Positions 1 through 9,198 of a stretch of DNA of 64,000 nt are shown here, in pieces (the stretch's first letter is position 1; each line of letters begins with the position of its first letter). Both the position numbers and the translations under genes were made by a program. Origin of the DNA: Strongylocentrotus droebachiensis (Eukaryota > Echinodermata > Echinoidea > Camarodonta > Strongylocentrotidae); contig JAVYIG010002198.1 of NCBI GenBank assembly GCA_035222895.1, positions 186,001-250,000 on the forward strand, read 5' to 3'. Under the pieces are notes generated by a model that saw only the letters and a list, made by a program, of their open reading frames with translations, was not told the DNA's origin and ran no database searches.

Positions 1-747
1 TAATACAACTCAAAATATAAGAATTATCTACCAAGTGACATACTATTCTTGCAGTGCATCACAAGTGATTGTGATACATGAATTATAGGAAGCGAGATGG
101 ATGGCTCAGTCGGTAAAGCGTCTGCCTGTCAAACCAAAGATCTCTGGTTCGAATCCCATGCACCCAGGCGGATGACTGAAGCCTGCGTTGTGTGTAAACA
201 TGACCTTCCCCTTGTTTCATAGACACAGGCTATGTTAAGTGGAAAACAATCCATCCCTCGGATAGGACTTTAAATGGAGGCCCCGTGTACAGGAAAGTCA
301 CACCCTTGCACGTTAAGAACCCATTGCACTATTCGTATGAGAGTAGGAGGAAACCCCGGTGTAGTGGTCCACCCGCATACCCCAATCAGGCAAAGTATAT
401 ATATGGCATCAGCAAGAATCTTCAGTATTGAAGGAGGCAGAATGGCAGATTATCTTGAAGAAAAAGAAAAAAACAAGTGGATTGGTTTTCTGTTAATTTA
501 CAACATCGAAATAGAAGATTTCTCTACCAAGTCACATACCGTACTATTCTTGCAGTACATCGCGATTGGTTTGAATACTTAAAAAGATTAATATATGGTA
601 ATGATACTTGAAATTAAACAAGTTCTGTTAATACAGCTCGAATTATAAGAATTCTCCTTAACCTCCACAAGCTATTGGCAAATTGGAAAAGTGACATACT
701 ATTTGTGCACTACAATGTACATCGCAAGTGATGTTTATACATGAATA
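1..747 (+). repeat. Diverged direct repeats around a SINE
   Basis: Three related stretches lie in direct orientation: about 1-85, 512-560 and 628-747. They share phrases such as TAATACA-CTC-AA-TATAAGAATT, ACCAAGTGACATACTATT, TTCTTGCAGT and CATCGCAAGTGAT. The tRNA-derived SINE at 95-400 separates copies one and two, so it probably landed inside an older tandem array that continues to the left of the window. No coding potential was recognised; the ORF crossing 274-582 is SINE and repeat sequence. Confidence 0.55.
95..400 (+). mobile_element. tRNA-derived SINE
   Basis: A tRNA-like head carries a good A box (TGGCTCAGTCGG, 102-113) and B box (GGTTCGAATCC, 146-156) at polymerase III promoter spacing. 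It is followed by a non-tRNA body with CCCTCGGATAGGACTTTAAA near 256-275. The copy at 16595-16780 has the same CCCTCGGA-AGGAC body signature, so both belong to one SINE group with different heads. The acceptor stem does not pair as a functional tRNA would, so this is not a tRNA gene. The 3' end near 400 is approximate because no clear target duplication was found. Confidence 0.75.
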
Positions 748-1234
748 TGATATAAGTTTTCATACAGCTCGAATTGTGGTGGAGTGAGATTAAGAATCCA
801 TATATTGTCGGTCTATTTCGCTTGCAAAATTGTAATGACTTTGCGATCATTTGCCCGTTTTGTAAACAAACTTGGATGGTATTGGTAGATGCTCTACAGC
901 TAGTGACCTGACTGACTTCAATGTTATTTCGGGGTCACAGATACCTTAATTATGTCAGACGTTAAACGAGTTTAAACCAGAACAAATTTACATTACTGTT
1001 AATGAATTATAGCCCTACTCCGTACTCTAGCCTACTCTAGCTCTGCTCTGTAGGTTAATGCAATTCAGGTACAATTTTAGACACCTAAATTGCAGTAATA
1101 CTAAAACACAATAAATATCACATCTACACATCATATCGTATTGGTACGAACATGATTCGATTTATTGTCTAAACATGGCATCATGCCACTATTTGCCAAA
1201 CAAAGGCCATGCAAGTGCTAGTGCATACATACAG

Positions 1235-1592
1235 CTACATAGCCCACCTTGTTGTTGTGCATCCATCGTCACTCATTGCATCGTCTGCTTTGGTTGCGAT
1301 GACACTTTCTGGACGATTCTTCAGCTCTTTCCATAGGGTGGAACACTCTAAAAACTGATTGAAGTTTTTCTCTAAAAAGGGAATAACTCGTTCATGGGTT
1401 TCGATTGCGTGCATGAAACAGTAAAAAGAAGTTTTCCCCTCAGAATCATCAGCTTCCGACGCAATGATGAAGACATGTACGCGTCCATCTTGTACAGTGA
1501 AGGTGATTTGCAACGAGTGATGCGATTGGTCGAGAGAGGATTCACCCTTCCAAATCGGATGAAACGCGCAAGCTGGTTGGCTTACGATCATG
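1235..1592 (-). CDS. Possible terminal exon of an unknown gene
   Basis: An open frame of 147 codons runs on the minus strand from 1678 to the stop at 1235. A polypyrimidine tract ending TTTTTTCAG lies just above 1592, which looks like a 3' splice site. The better model is therefore a last exon starting at 1592 with about 118 codons. Its composition is richer in GC and more codon-like than the flanks. The peptide is mixed polar and hydrophobic (for example QITFTVQDGRVHVFIIASEA) with no family I recognise. A 96-codon plus-strand frame overlaps it and is probably a shadow. It could instead be part of an old transposon. Confidence 0.35.
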
Positions 1593-1839
1593 CTGAAAAA
1601 ATAAATATTTTTCTCGGTTTTTTTCAAATTACTAAAAAATGTTCCATTTTCACGCTTGTCGAGTTTGAGACAAGACATTTATAATATGTATACATAATAT
1701 CTGAGAATATAAGGTAGTTGTCTAACGGTGGTCACAAGAAATCGACTTTTTGGGCTTTGCATCCCGGTCTAGGACCAATTGTAGCTGCTCTAGCAAAAGT
1801 CACAGTGCTTTCTATATCAACAGCAAGCACATCCTCAAT

Positions 1840-2440
1840 GTTTTTCTATCCATTGAATTTCTTCTTCTCTCTCTTCTCTTGCGTATTTCTTTGTAATTCT
1901 TTCTCCTATACTTTTTAATACTTTCTGTAACTTACTACCCATTCTTCCTCGTTTTCTCCAGCTGTTTTTTCTTCATTATTCCTCTTCTCCAGTTTCATTT
2001 CCATCTTGCTTATTTTCCTTTTCTTACTTACATTTGAATTCTTTATTACTTTTGTTATCATTCATCTTGATCACATACATGTATTCTGTACATTTTCCTA
2101 TTATTTTTCACTTTCTCTTTTTCTTTCATCTCTCTACTTTAAATATCCATTCAACTGATTTTCCCTTTTCCTCTATTCTAAAATTGTCATAACTCTTTAT
2201 TACTCCAACTCCTTATTCTGTTTAAAAAATCTTACTTTCTATGATTTCCCAGTTCTACTTCCATAATCATTTGTTTTCCATCTTAATTGTGTTTTCCTTT
2301 ACATCTTGCTATTTTTTCTTTATTCTCCCACTCTTAACATTTTATCATTTTCATGATCATCTCCTTGTCCTTATTCTTGTTCTCCCTCAAGCAGGCTCAT
2401 GCTCAGGACAGTTTCTACTTCATCTGACTTCTACATTTTG
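1840..2440 (+). repeat. Pyrimidine-rich (T>C) tract
   Basis: About 600 bases are overwhelmingly T and C on the plus strand, made of short TTC, CTT and TTT phrases without a fixed period. Open frames here translate to F, S, L and C-rich peptides and are composition artefacts. I see no gene. Confidence 0.6.
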
Positions 2441-2453
2441 ATCCTTCCAATTA

Positions 2454-2516
2454 GGCCAAAAAAAAAAGATTGTTTGGTTGTCCTCGATTGCTTTTCTGGA
2501 GTAGGGGCGGGCGGGC

Positions 2517-2550
<34 letters not shown>

Positions 2551-3255
2551 TTCATTTTTTGTGTGTCTTTTTTTTTTTTTTAATATTTTGTTTTCCATAA
2601 AAAAAAAATCATTGGGATTGTCAAGCATTTAACAAACAAAGTCTATAAAACACTTTAATATGGTAAAAGACTAGTTTAATGTACAATGAATATCAAGACC
2701 AACACAGAAAGTATTTTGGGCTTTGAAATACAGCACCTTTTAAATCTCCATTGTACTACTTATAGCTACTTGCGCCCTCTATGTAGCAAACAATGCCTAA
2801 TCGGTGACCATTGGTCCCCAATGATCGATCCTCTTTATCTTATTTTAACTAAGGGCTGATTAGATGAGATAACCACTTGTCCAGTGACCTTGCAGGGTGG
2901 TCTAATCCCTCCTGTAAACTAGTACAGATGGGCTTTAAAATGAGTTTAAGAATGCTCAAAACCTGATTTGAATGAAAGGCATTTTGACATAGAAAAATAA
3001 AAATGGCAAGTTTAATAAATACCTAATTGCGTACTGAAAAGACAAAACTGGCAACGGGACGCATTTTGATCCTTGCAAATGCATAAAATGGTATGTTTGG
3101 CATTTAAGATTGCTCCCCCCCCCCCCAAAAAAAAAAAAATTGAATTAAAAAAAAAAAAAAAAAAAAAAATATTAAAAAAAAAAAAAAAAATGCGAGCGGC
3201 CCGAAAATGACGGGCGGGCGGTCGAGGACAACCAAATGATTTTTTTTTTTTGGCC
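2454..3255. mobile_element. PIF/Harbinger-like MITE, 802 bp
   Basis: Inverted ends of about 34 bp (2454-2487 and 3222-3255) begin GGCCAAAAAA and include TTTGGTTGTCCTCGA. They are flanked on both sides by TTA (2451-2453 and 3256-3258). Three-base TWA target duplications with GG-starting ends are typical of PIF/Harbinger. The interior has no transposase frame; it holds poly-T, poly-C and poly-A runs, GGGCGGGCGG motifs near both ends, and a nested copy of a second repeat (2737-2940). This is a non-autonomous element. Confidence 0.7.
2737..2940 (+). repeat. Dispersed MITE family A, copy 1
   Basis: This copy shares long stretches with 25044-25230 and, less completely, with 19340-19465. Shared phrases include AGCAAACAATGCCTAATCGG, TGATGAGATAACCAC and CAGTGACCTTGC. 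The copies are bounded by short inverted ends reading TTTAAA-CC and GG-CTTTAAA. It sits inside the Harbinger-like element at 2454-3255, so it is the younger insertion or was carried along. Confidence 0.65.
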
Positions 3256-3860
3256 TTAGGATAACCTCACCTCACTGCCCGCACTCGTGTGATGTGATTA
3301 TGCATGTGCTGCATTAGACAGAAATAACCGTCTGATATGGGTCATTTCTTTAATAAAACTGACATTTGTTGACATTCCCCATATACAGACGGTAACCCAG
3401 AGGTCTCTCACCGAGGAGGTAATCTGGCCAATCCAGCTGCCACTTATGGTCATTGAGCTTTCTCCCCCGATTTACACTATTTAGATCTAATTTTCTGATT
3501 TATAAATCAGATGTACATTGGGTCTATGTATTGTCCTACTATTTACACTAAATAATAATGATTGACCTATTATACAAATGCGAAATTTATTGACTTACTT
3601 ATATGATTTATCCAATTTTTTTTCTCTGAACCGTGAAATGTACCGTTCATCCATTCAAACTAGTAATCTATGACATCACCCGGCCGATATATTTCCAGGT
3701 CAACCTACCAAAACATAGCGAATGGCCAATCAGAGCACTCGTTTCGTATTGGGTTTATGAATATTCATATATCACTTGGTTAACTCGTACGTAGCTATTG
3801 GACGTTCGAAGAGAAAAAATGAATATTCATTAATTAAAACCAAGATGGATGACAACGAAT

Positions 3861-5612
3861 TAGGCCTGAGTCGAAACGGGTCCCCGCCCGGGCCCCGACC
3901 GTCGAGCTGAAACCCGGTTTTTGGTTTTCGGGTTTCGGGTTTTTCAAAATCAAATTTCACACTGATATTTTGAAATATAGAACTAAAAATATGCAATTCA
4001 CAAACTTATATTTCAATACAATCAAATAAATATGCTTTAGAAATAAATGGATATTGTTTCAGTTGACGGTAGGTGTTTTTATCGCTCTAAAATTGAGGCT
4101 GCAAGAAAGGAATCACGCTTCGTGGTCAGAAACGGAAGTGGAAATAGATCTTTGACCCACTGAAGACAGAGCAAGAAAGTGCCACACACGAGACTAAAAT
4201 GTTGATCAGACTATTGCAATTAAATCGTAATACTAAAGGCATTAATTTTATTGTCAAAATATATCCACAACATAATGGTTTACCCTTGATAGTTTGATGA
4301 AGGAAGATAAATTAAAGCTCTTGAAATAACATCGAAGTGCCTTTCGTTCGTTCTAAAAATGCGTGTATAAAGGCAAGCAGAAGTTACGAGTCAAGCTTGA
4401 TATGCATGTTTACATCCCTACACCGTCATCCGACCTGAGCGGAACGATGCATTAAACCAATTAAAAAACATCACGTAAGACTTTAAGGGACTCCAATTCA
4501 ACAAAATTACCGTAAAATAATTATTTGCTTTGACAAATAATACTATAGATATTCATAAAATCTTACAGAAATAATGATATTTCATGAGCTACGTACTCGA
4601 TATCGAGTTCAGCTAGCCATCGTTTTGAAATGAGACGTAGTTGTCATGCAGCACAGAATGCTGCAGCTCGCAGAGAGGAAAAAAAAATCACGTAATAGGC
4701 ACGTGAATATCACGTGATCTCAGGCCCGCGCTTTTTCCTCTCTGCTGCATACTGCCCTCTACAGTCTTCTGCATGACAACTACGTCTCATTTCAAAATGA
4801 TGGCTAGCTGAACTCGATATCGAGTACGTAGCTCATGAAATATCATTATTTCTGTAAGATTTTATGAATATCTATAGTATTATTTGTCAAAGCAAATAAT
4901 TTTTTTACGGTAATTTTGTTGAATTGGAGTCCCTTAACCGTAATGTTTTTAAATTGGTTTAATGCTGATTGTTCTGATCAGGTCGGATGACGGTGTAGGC
5001 ATGTAAACATGCATATCAATTGACTCGTAACTTCTGCATGCCGTTATACACGCATTTTTAGAACGAACGAAAGGCACTTCAATGTTATTTCAAGAGCTTT
5101 ATTTTATTTCCTATTCATCAAACTATCAAGGGTAAACCATTATGTTGTGGATATATTTTGACAATAAAATTAATGCCTTTAGTATTACGATTTAATTGCA
5201 ATAGTCTGATCAACATTTTAGTCTCGTGTGTGGCACTTTCTTGCTCTGTCTTCAGTGGGTCATAGATCTATTTCCACTTCCGTTTCTGAACGCACTCGAT
5301 CATTACCACGAAGCGTGATTCCTTTCTTGCAGCCCCAATTTTGAGCGATAAAAACACCTACTGTCAACTGAAACGATATCCATTTATTTTTTAAAGCATC
5401 TTAATTTAATTCAATTGATTATTTTATTGTTTTGAAAGCAGTAACTGTCTTTTCCGTCGCATTATTAGAACAGCAACTTAGTCTAACTCCCGCCGCTGCA
5501 TGCACACGATTTTTAGTGTCAGTGCAGTGGTGAAAATTTCGGGTACCCGGTTCCCGCCCGAAATTTTCAAGTCAAACCCGGGTTCGGCAAAACCCGTGAT
5601 GACTCAGGCCTA
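3861..5612. mobile_element. Fold-back (hAT-like, TU-type) element, 1752 bp
   Basis: The element is a giant imperfect palindrome. Outer ends are inverted TAGGCCTGAGTC (3861-3872) and GACTCAGGCCTA (5601-5612), flanked by an identical 8-bp duplication CAACGAAT (3853-3860 and 5613-5620). Eight-base duplications mark hAT-type insertion. Inner arms of roughly 650 bp (about 4030-4676 and 4735-5396) are near-identical inverted copies, separated by a loop of about 60 bp with CACGTG and TCACGTGA motifs. The subterminal zones are rich in CGGGT and ACCCG words, a possible transposase-binding array. No transposase frame is present. Long-inverted-repeat TU elements with 8-bp duplications are known from sea urchins; membership of that family is inference. 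Confidence 0.85.
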
Positions 5613-6018
5613 CAACGAATCATGTCGACTACGAAACTTTCTCGGATTAATCATTAATTTAGGATCTAAATGAGCAAGCTATCGTAAGTCAAAGCCATAT
5701 TTGTTTGTTAATTTTTATATTTTTAGCCTATTGTAATATTGCAGCAAAAGTGCATTTATGAGGATGTAAAGAGTGAAAATCTCGTTGCATATCTCATTCA
5801 TCGCGGTCCTGCCGTTCCACTAGTACGGCATAGGCCGTACTTCAGTCTATGTATAGAGGCGGTCAGTGGAGCCAGATGCAATCTCAGCGGAACCACCGTC
5901 GATATCAGAGACTGAAGCTTTCGGTCTAGTGCTGCATCAACTTCTTACAAGAAATATTTCAGCTAGCACGTACTACACTCATTCTCAAACTTGCATGTGA
6001 GTTTCAGGGGCTTACCTA

Positions 6019-6069
6019 ACTCCAGGGAGCTCCGACGCCTGTGACGTCGGCGTCGGAGCTCCCTGGAGT
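6019..6069. repeat. Perfect 21-bp stem hairpin
   Basis: ACTCCAGGGAGCTCCGACGC plus one C (6019-6039) is exactly complementary to 6049-6069, with a 9-nt loop. The stem is GC-rich in an AT-rich setting. It is flanked by an imperfect direct repeat GGGCTTACC (6008-6016 and about 6074-6082), so it may be the core of a small mobile element or a local templated inversion. Confidence 0.8.
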
Positions 6070-7315
6070 AATTAGGGCTTACCATGTTGCAGTATATAAT
6101 CAAACAACATGAACATTTAATTTGATCGATTCAAGGTGATAGATGTAGTGATTCAGCCTGAGCTCATAGGGCTCTCCGCGGGCGAACGCTTCGGACGGAG
6201 CTCCGGCATTATACAGCTGGCTACAGCTTCGAGCATATATGCATCGAATCTCCAGTTTTATGGTAGATCTCGGATTAATCCATTATTATCAGTAATTTAT
6301 CCCCTTTAATTAGTTAATATCTGCTTGGATCACTACATAGATCTAGAGTGTACTGTCAAGACAAGCCCAAAATATTGTGAAAATGTTCGTTGTTAACAAA
6401 AAAATAAAAACATAACTTGCAACCAAAAAAAAGGGGGGGGGGGCGTGACATAGTCCATGGCATATGCCAGTACATAGCGAATCATCATGCGGTCACCCGC
6501 TGAGGAAATAGCTGCACTGCCATAGCAGTCGCTGCCATGCACTCCCCCCGACAGTTCCGTCCCAAATCCGTGCCAGGCAGGGCCGATGTCGAGGTGCCGC
6601 GAGCTCGATCGAGTCAAAGTACAAGCAAGATGAAGCTTGTTTTCTATTTTCTGAGTATCGTAAATCTGTATAACTAAACATCTCACACAAATATGATCAT
6701 GGGGATGACATACCTTTAACAAGAAATTTAATTCATGCAATCCTAGATAGATTTTCCCTGCGCAGTTAGCTCTCACTGTTATTAGTGTTAATGTTTTGAA
6801 TTTTGAGTTGTCAAGTCTATCGATAGCGGTGATGTACCGCTAATCCCATTCATAACACACGTACTACCTACACACACATACTTTTGAAATTAGCATTTTA
6901 TATAGCTAAACAGCGCAAAGTGGAGTGTTTCCAATTTGATAATTATAAAAAAAATGATTGAATTAAACACGCATAAATCAAACTAAAACATTTAATAATT
7001 AATATTATACTAATTCCTTTAAGTTTACTGACAAATAATATTTTCAAATAATATTTCTACTTTGATTAGATAGATTTGCTATTTGCATTTCATAAAATTA
7101 TATCAGAGTAGATCTAGGAATTAAATTAACAAAATCAATCGTATTTTTGTTTATCTGGAAATATCTACTACTTACAGACTGTCAATTGTACAAAGATCAT
7201 TCAATTGACTCTTATTCAAATATGTTCCCTAGTCTGTTACAAATTGTATACGTGCTATAACAAACCAAAAGCGTTCAGATACTACCGAGGTGATATCGAG
7301 GGCGAGGTCACACTG

Positions 7316-7590
7316 AGAGCCCCGCCCCCCCCCCCCACTCAGTGTTATTTAGGGTACGCATATGCGTGTTCCAACCGACCCCCCCTTTTCAGCAAAAGTC
7401 CGGTGTGTAAAGTCAATACGGCTCGACCTTTTTCTTTTGTATACGAGCCTTTTTCCGCACCCCCCCTTTTCAGCAAAAGTCCGGTGTGTAAAGTCAATAC
7501 GGCTCGACCTTTTTCTTTTGTTACGAAAAGGACATTTTGGCAACACGCATGCGGTCATTTTGAAACCTGAGTGGGGGGGCCGGGCTGAGA
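7316..7590. mobile_element. Possible MITE with an 81-bp internal duplication
   Basis: A C-rich left end (AGCCCCGCCC...ACTCAG, 7318-7342) is roughly complementary to the right end (CTGAGTGGGGGGGCCGGGCT, 7568-7587). Inside, a unit beginning CCCCCTTTTCAGCAAAAGTC occurs twice with period 81 (about 7379-7440 and 7460-7521). Because 81 is a multiple of three, the open frames here repeat a 27-residue peptide, but nothing suggests a real protein. No target duplication was identified. Confidence 0.4.
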
Positions 7591-7844
7591 GCTAGATCGA
7601 GGAGAGTATATAAAGGCCTACGTACTATAAGTAGAGTAGCGTTGAAGATTATAAGGCCATATATATGAACAATATTTAAAAATTCATAGGATGACTACTG
7701 TTAATTAAAATCAAACATAAATTATTGAAACTTATTGGTCATAATGAAAACTACATCTAGCTGAATTTGTTTTGGTTACCTGAGGTAAAATTAACCATCT
7801 TTTTCTTAACCTATTCTTTTTTACACCCCCCCCCCTGGATCCGC

Positions 7845-8510
7845 CTCTGCATGGCATGTATGGACATTCATTTTGAGGAAACTAGCCTATTCGAATAATT
7901 TCATTTTTCCGCCAAAATATGCGCTAACCCCTTGCCATTTTGGCCAAAAAGTTTTTTTTTTTTAATTGTTACGATATTTGCCCCTCAGAATTAGGGAAAC
8001 GGGGTCAGAATCCTACTCATGGCATATGTAGGGAGTCTAGGGACATTCATTGTGAGGAAATTAAGATATTCAAATATTTTCATTCATTGGCCAAAAAGTG
8101 GCGTTTTTTTTTAATTGTTACGATATTTGTCCATATATGCCCCATCAGATCAGAAACGGGGCCAGGATCCATGTAAATGGCCTGTAGGGACACTCATTGG
8201 ACACTCATTGGATAGGATATTGGAATATTGTCACACACAAAAAAAGGCTCAACTTATTAATCCCTTTCCAATTTTGGCCAAAAAGTGGCGTTTCTCAAAT
8301 CACTATGAAATTGTCTCTATACCACTTCAGAAGCGAAACGGGGGTCATTATCCATGAAATGTCACGTAGGGAGTGTAGGGCATTCATTTTGAGGAAACTA
8401 GCCTATTAGAATATTTTCATTTTTTCCGCCAAAATGCTGAATAAAACCCTTGCCATTCTGGGCAAAAAGTGGTGTTTTCGAATTTGTAGGGCTTATACTA
8501 GGGGGGGGGG
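7845..8510 (+). repeat. Degenerate tandem repeat, about four units of 150-190 bp
   Basis: Landmarks recur in the same order: an ACATTCATTTTGAGGAAACT-like block (about 7864, 8043, 8190, 8378), a CATTTT--GCCAAAAT block, and a TTGGCCAAAAAGT block (about 7944, 8090, 8278, 8462). Units differ by substitutions and indels, so the array is old. The same family appears on the opposite strand at about 9790-10195 within PSMA6 intron 1. Confidence 0.65.
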
Positions 8511-8583
8511 GGGGCGTCTTCTTTATTTATTTTAAAGGTAAAATCAACTTTACCACCTTAAACAAAAATTTATATATGGCCAT

Positions 8584-8657
8584 CCCCGCCACCCCCCCCC
8601 CCCACCCCCCCCCCCCACCCCCCCCCCCCCACCCCCCCCCCCCCCCCACCCCCCCCC
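8584..8657 (+). repeat. Interrupted poly-C tract of about 74 bp
   Basis: Five runs of 10 to 16 C are separated by single A bases, giving a strong G-quadruplex capacity on the minus strand and i-motif capacity on the plus strand. A G run lies just upstream (about 8502-8513) and another at about 8821-8834. Poly-proline and poly-glycine frames over it are artefacts. Confidence 0.85.
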
Positions 8658-8849
8658 TGGACCTCCTCTCAGTTGAACACTTTTTTTTAAATAAGTTTTT
8701 GTTTCTGTTATTATTCTTGGACTACACATCTTTATAAAGCGCATAGACTTTATAAATATAATTACATGCTCTCTTTCTGTCTCTTTCTTATTTTCCTGCC
8801 CCTAAGTTTTTTTTAATGGAGGGGGGGGGGGGGGAGTTATAATCAGTAT

Positions 8850-9122
8850 CCCTCAGTCCGCCATTGTGGAAAAGACGTCTCTCGCATCTCTCATATGTCA
8901 TGATCATTAGATTGGCAACGTATAATGTTGATGCTGGTCAAATAACCGCTTATTTCGACTGTTCTCTACATGTGCATAGCGCATACGTTATGCGTGCACC
9001 GCGAATGACTTGCATTGTAAACGAATTACATTAGTTGAGCTTGCCCGGAGTCGAGTACAGGCACACACTCAATTAATTGAATCCCAACTCAAAAGACGGG
9101 TCTAGATTTACAAGTTTTCACA
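8850..9122 (+). promoter_or_regulatory. Probable PSMA6 promoter and 5' UTR
   Basis: This is the less repetitive stretch between the G run at 8821-8834 and the PSMA6 start codon. It includes CCGCCATTGTGG near 8858-8869, which resembles a YY1-type element, and an imperfect dyad around GTGCATAGCGCATACG / TTATGCGTGCAC (8970-9000). There is no convincing TATA box. The assignment rests on position; the start of transcription cannot be placed from sequence alone. Confidence 0.35.
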
Positions 9123-9198
9123 ATGTCACGAGGATCAAGTGCTGGGTTTGACCACTTCATAACTGTCTTCTCTCCCGAAGGACGGCTGTATCAAGTTG
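9123..9198 (+). CDS. PSMA6: PSMA6 exon 1
   Basis: Codes for residues 1-25 plus the first base of codon 26. The ATG follows TTTTCACA, and the next residues [11 protein letters not shown] match the conserved N-terminus, which fixes the start. The donor is G|GTATGT. Confidence 0.95.

Noticed and set aside
95-170. Functional tRNA gene
   Set aside because: A and B boxes are present but the acceptor and anticodon stems do not pair properly, and the sequence continues into a SINE body.
7205-7595. ORFs with a repeated 27-residue peptide
   Set aside because: The repeat comes from an 81-bp DNA duplication that keeps frames open in several phases; no family, start context or splice support.
8450-8744. 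Proline-rich and glycine-rich ORFs on both strands
   Set aside because: They are translations of an interrupted poly-C tract.
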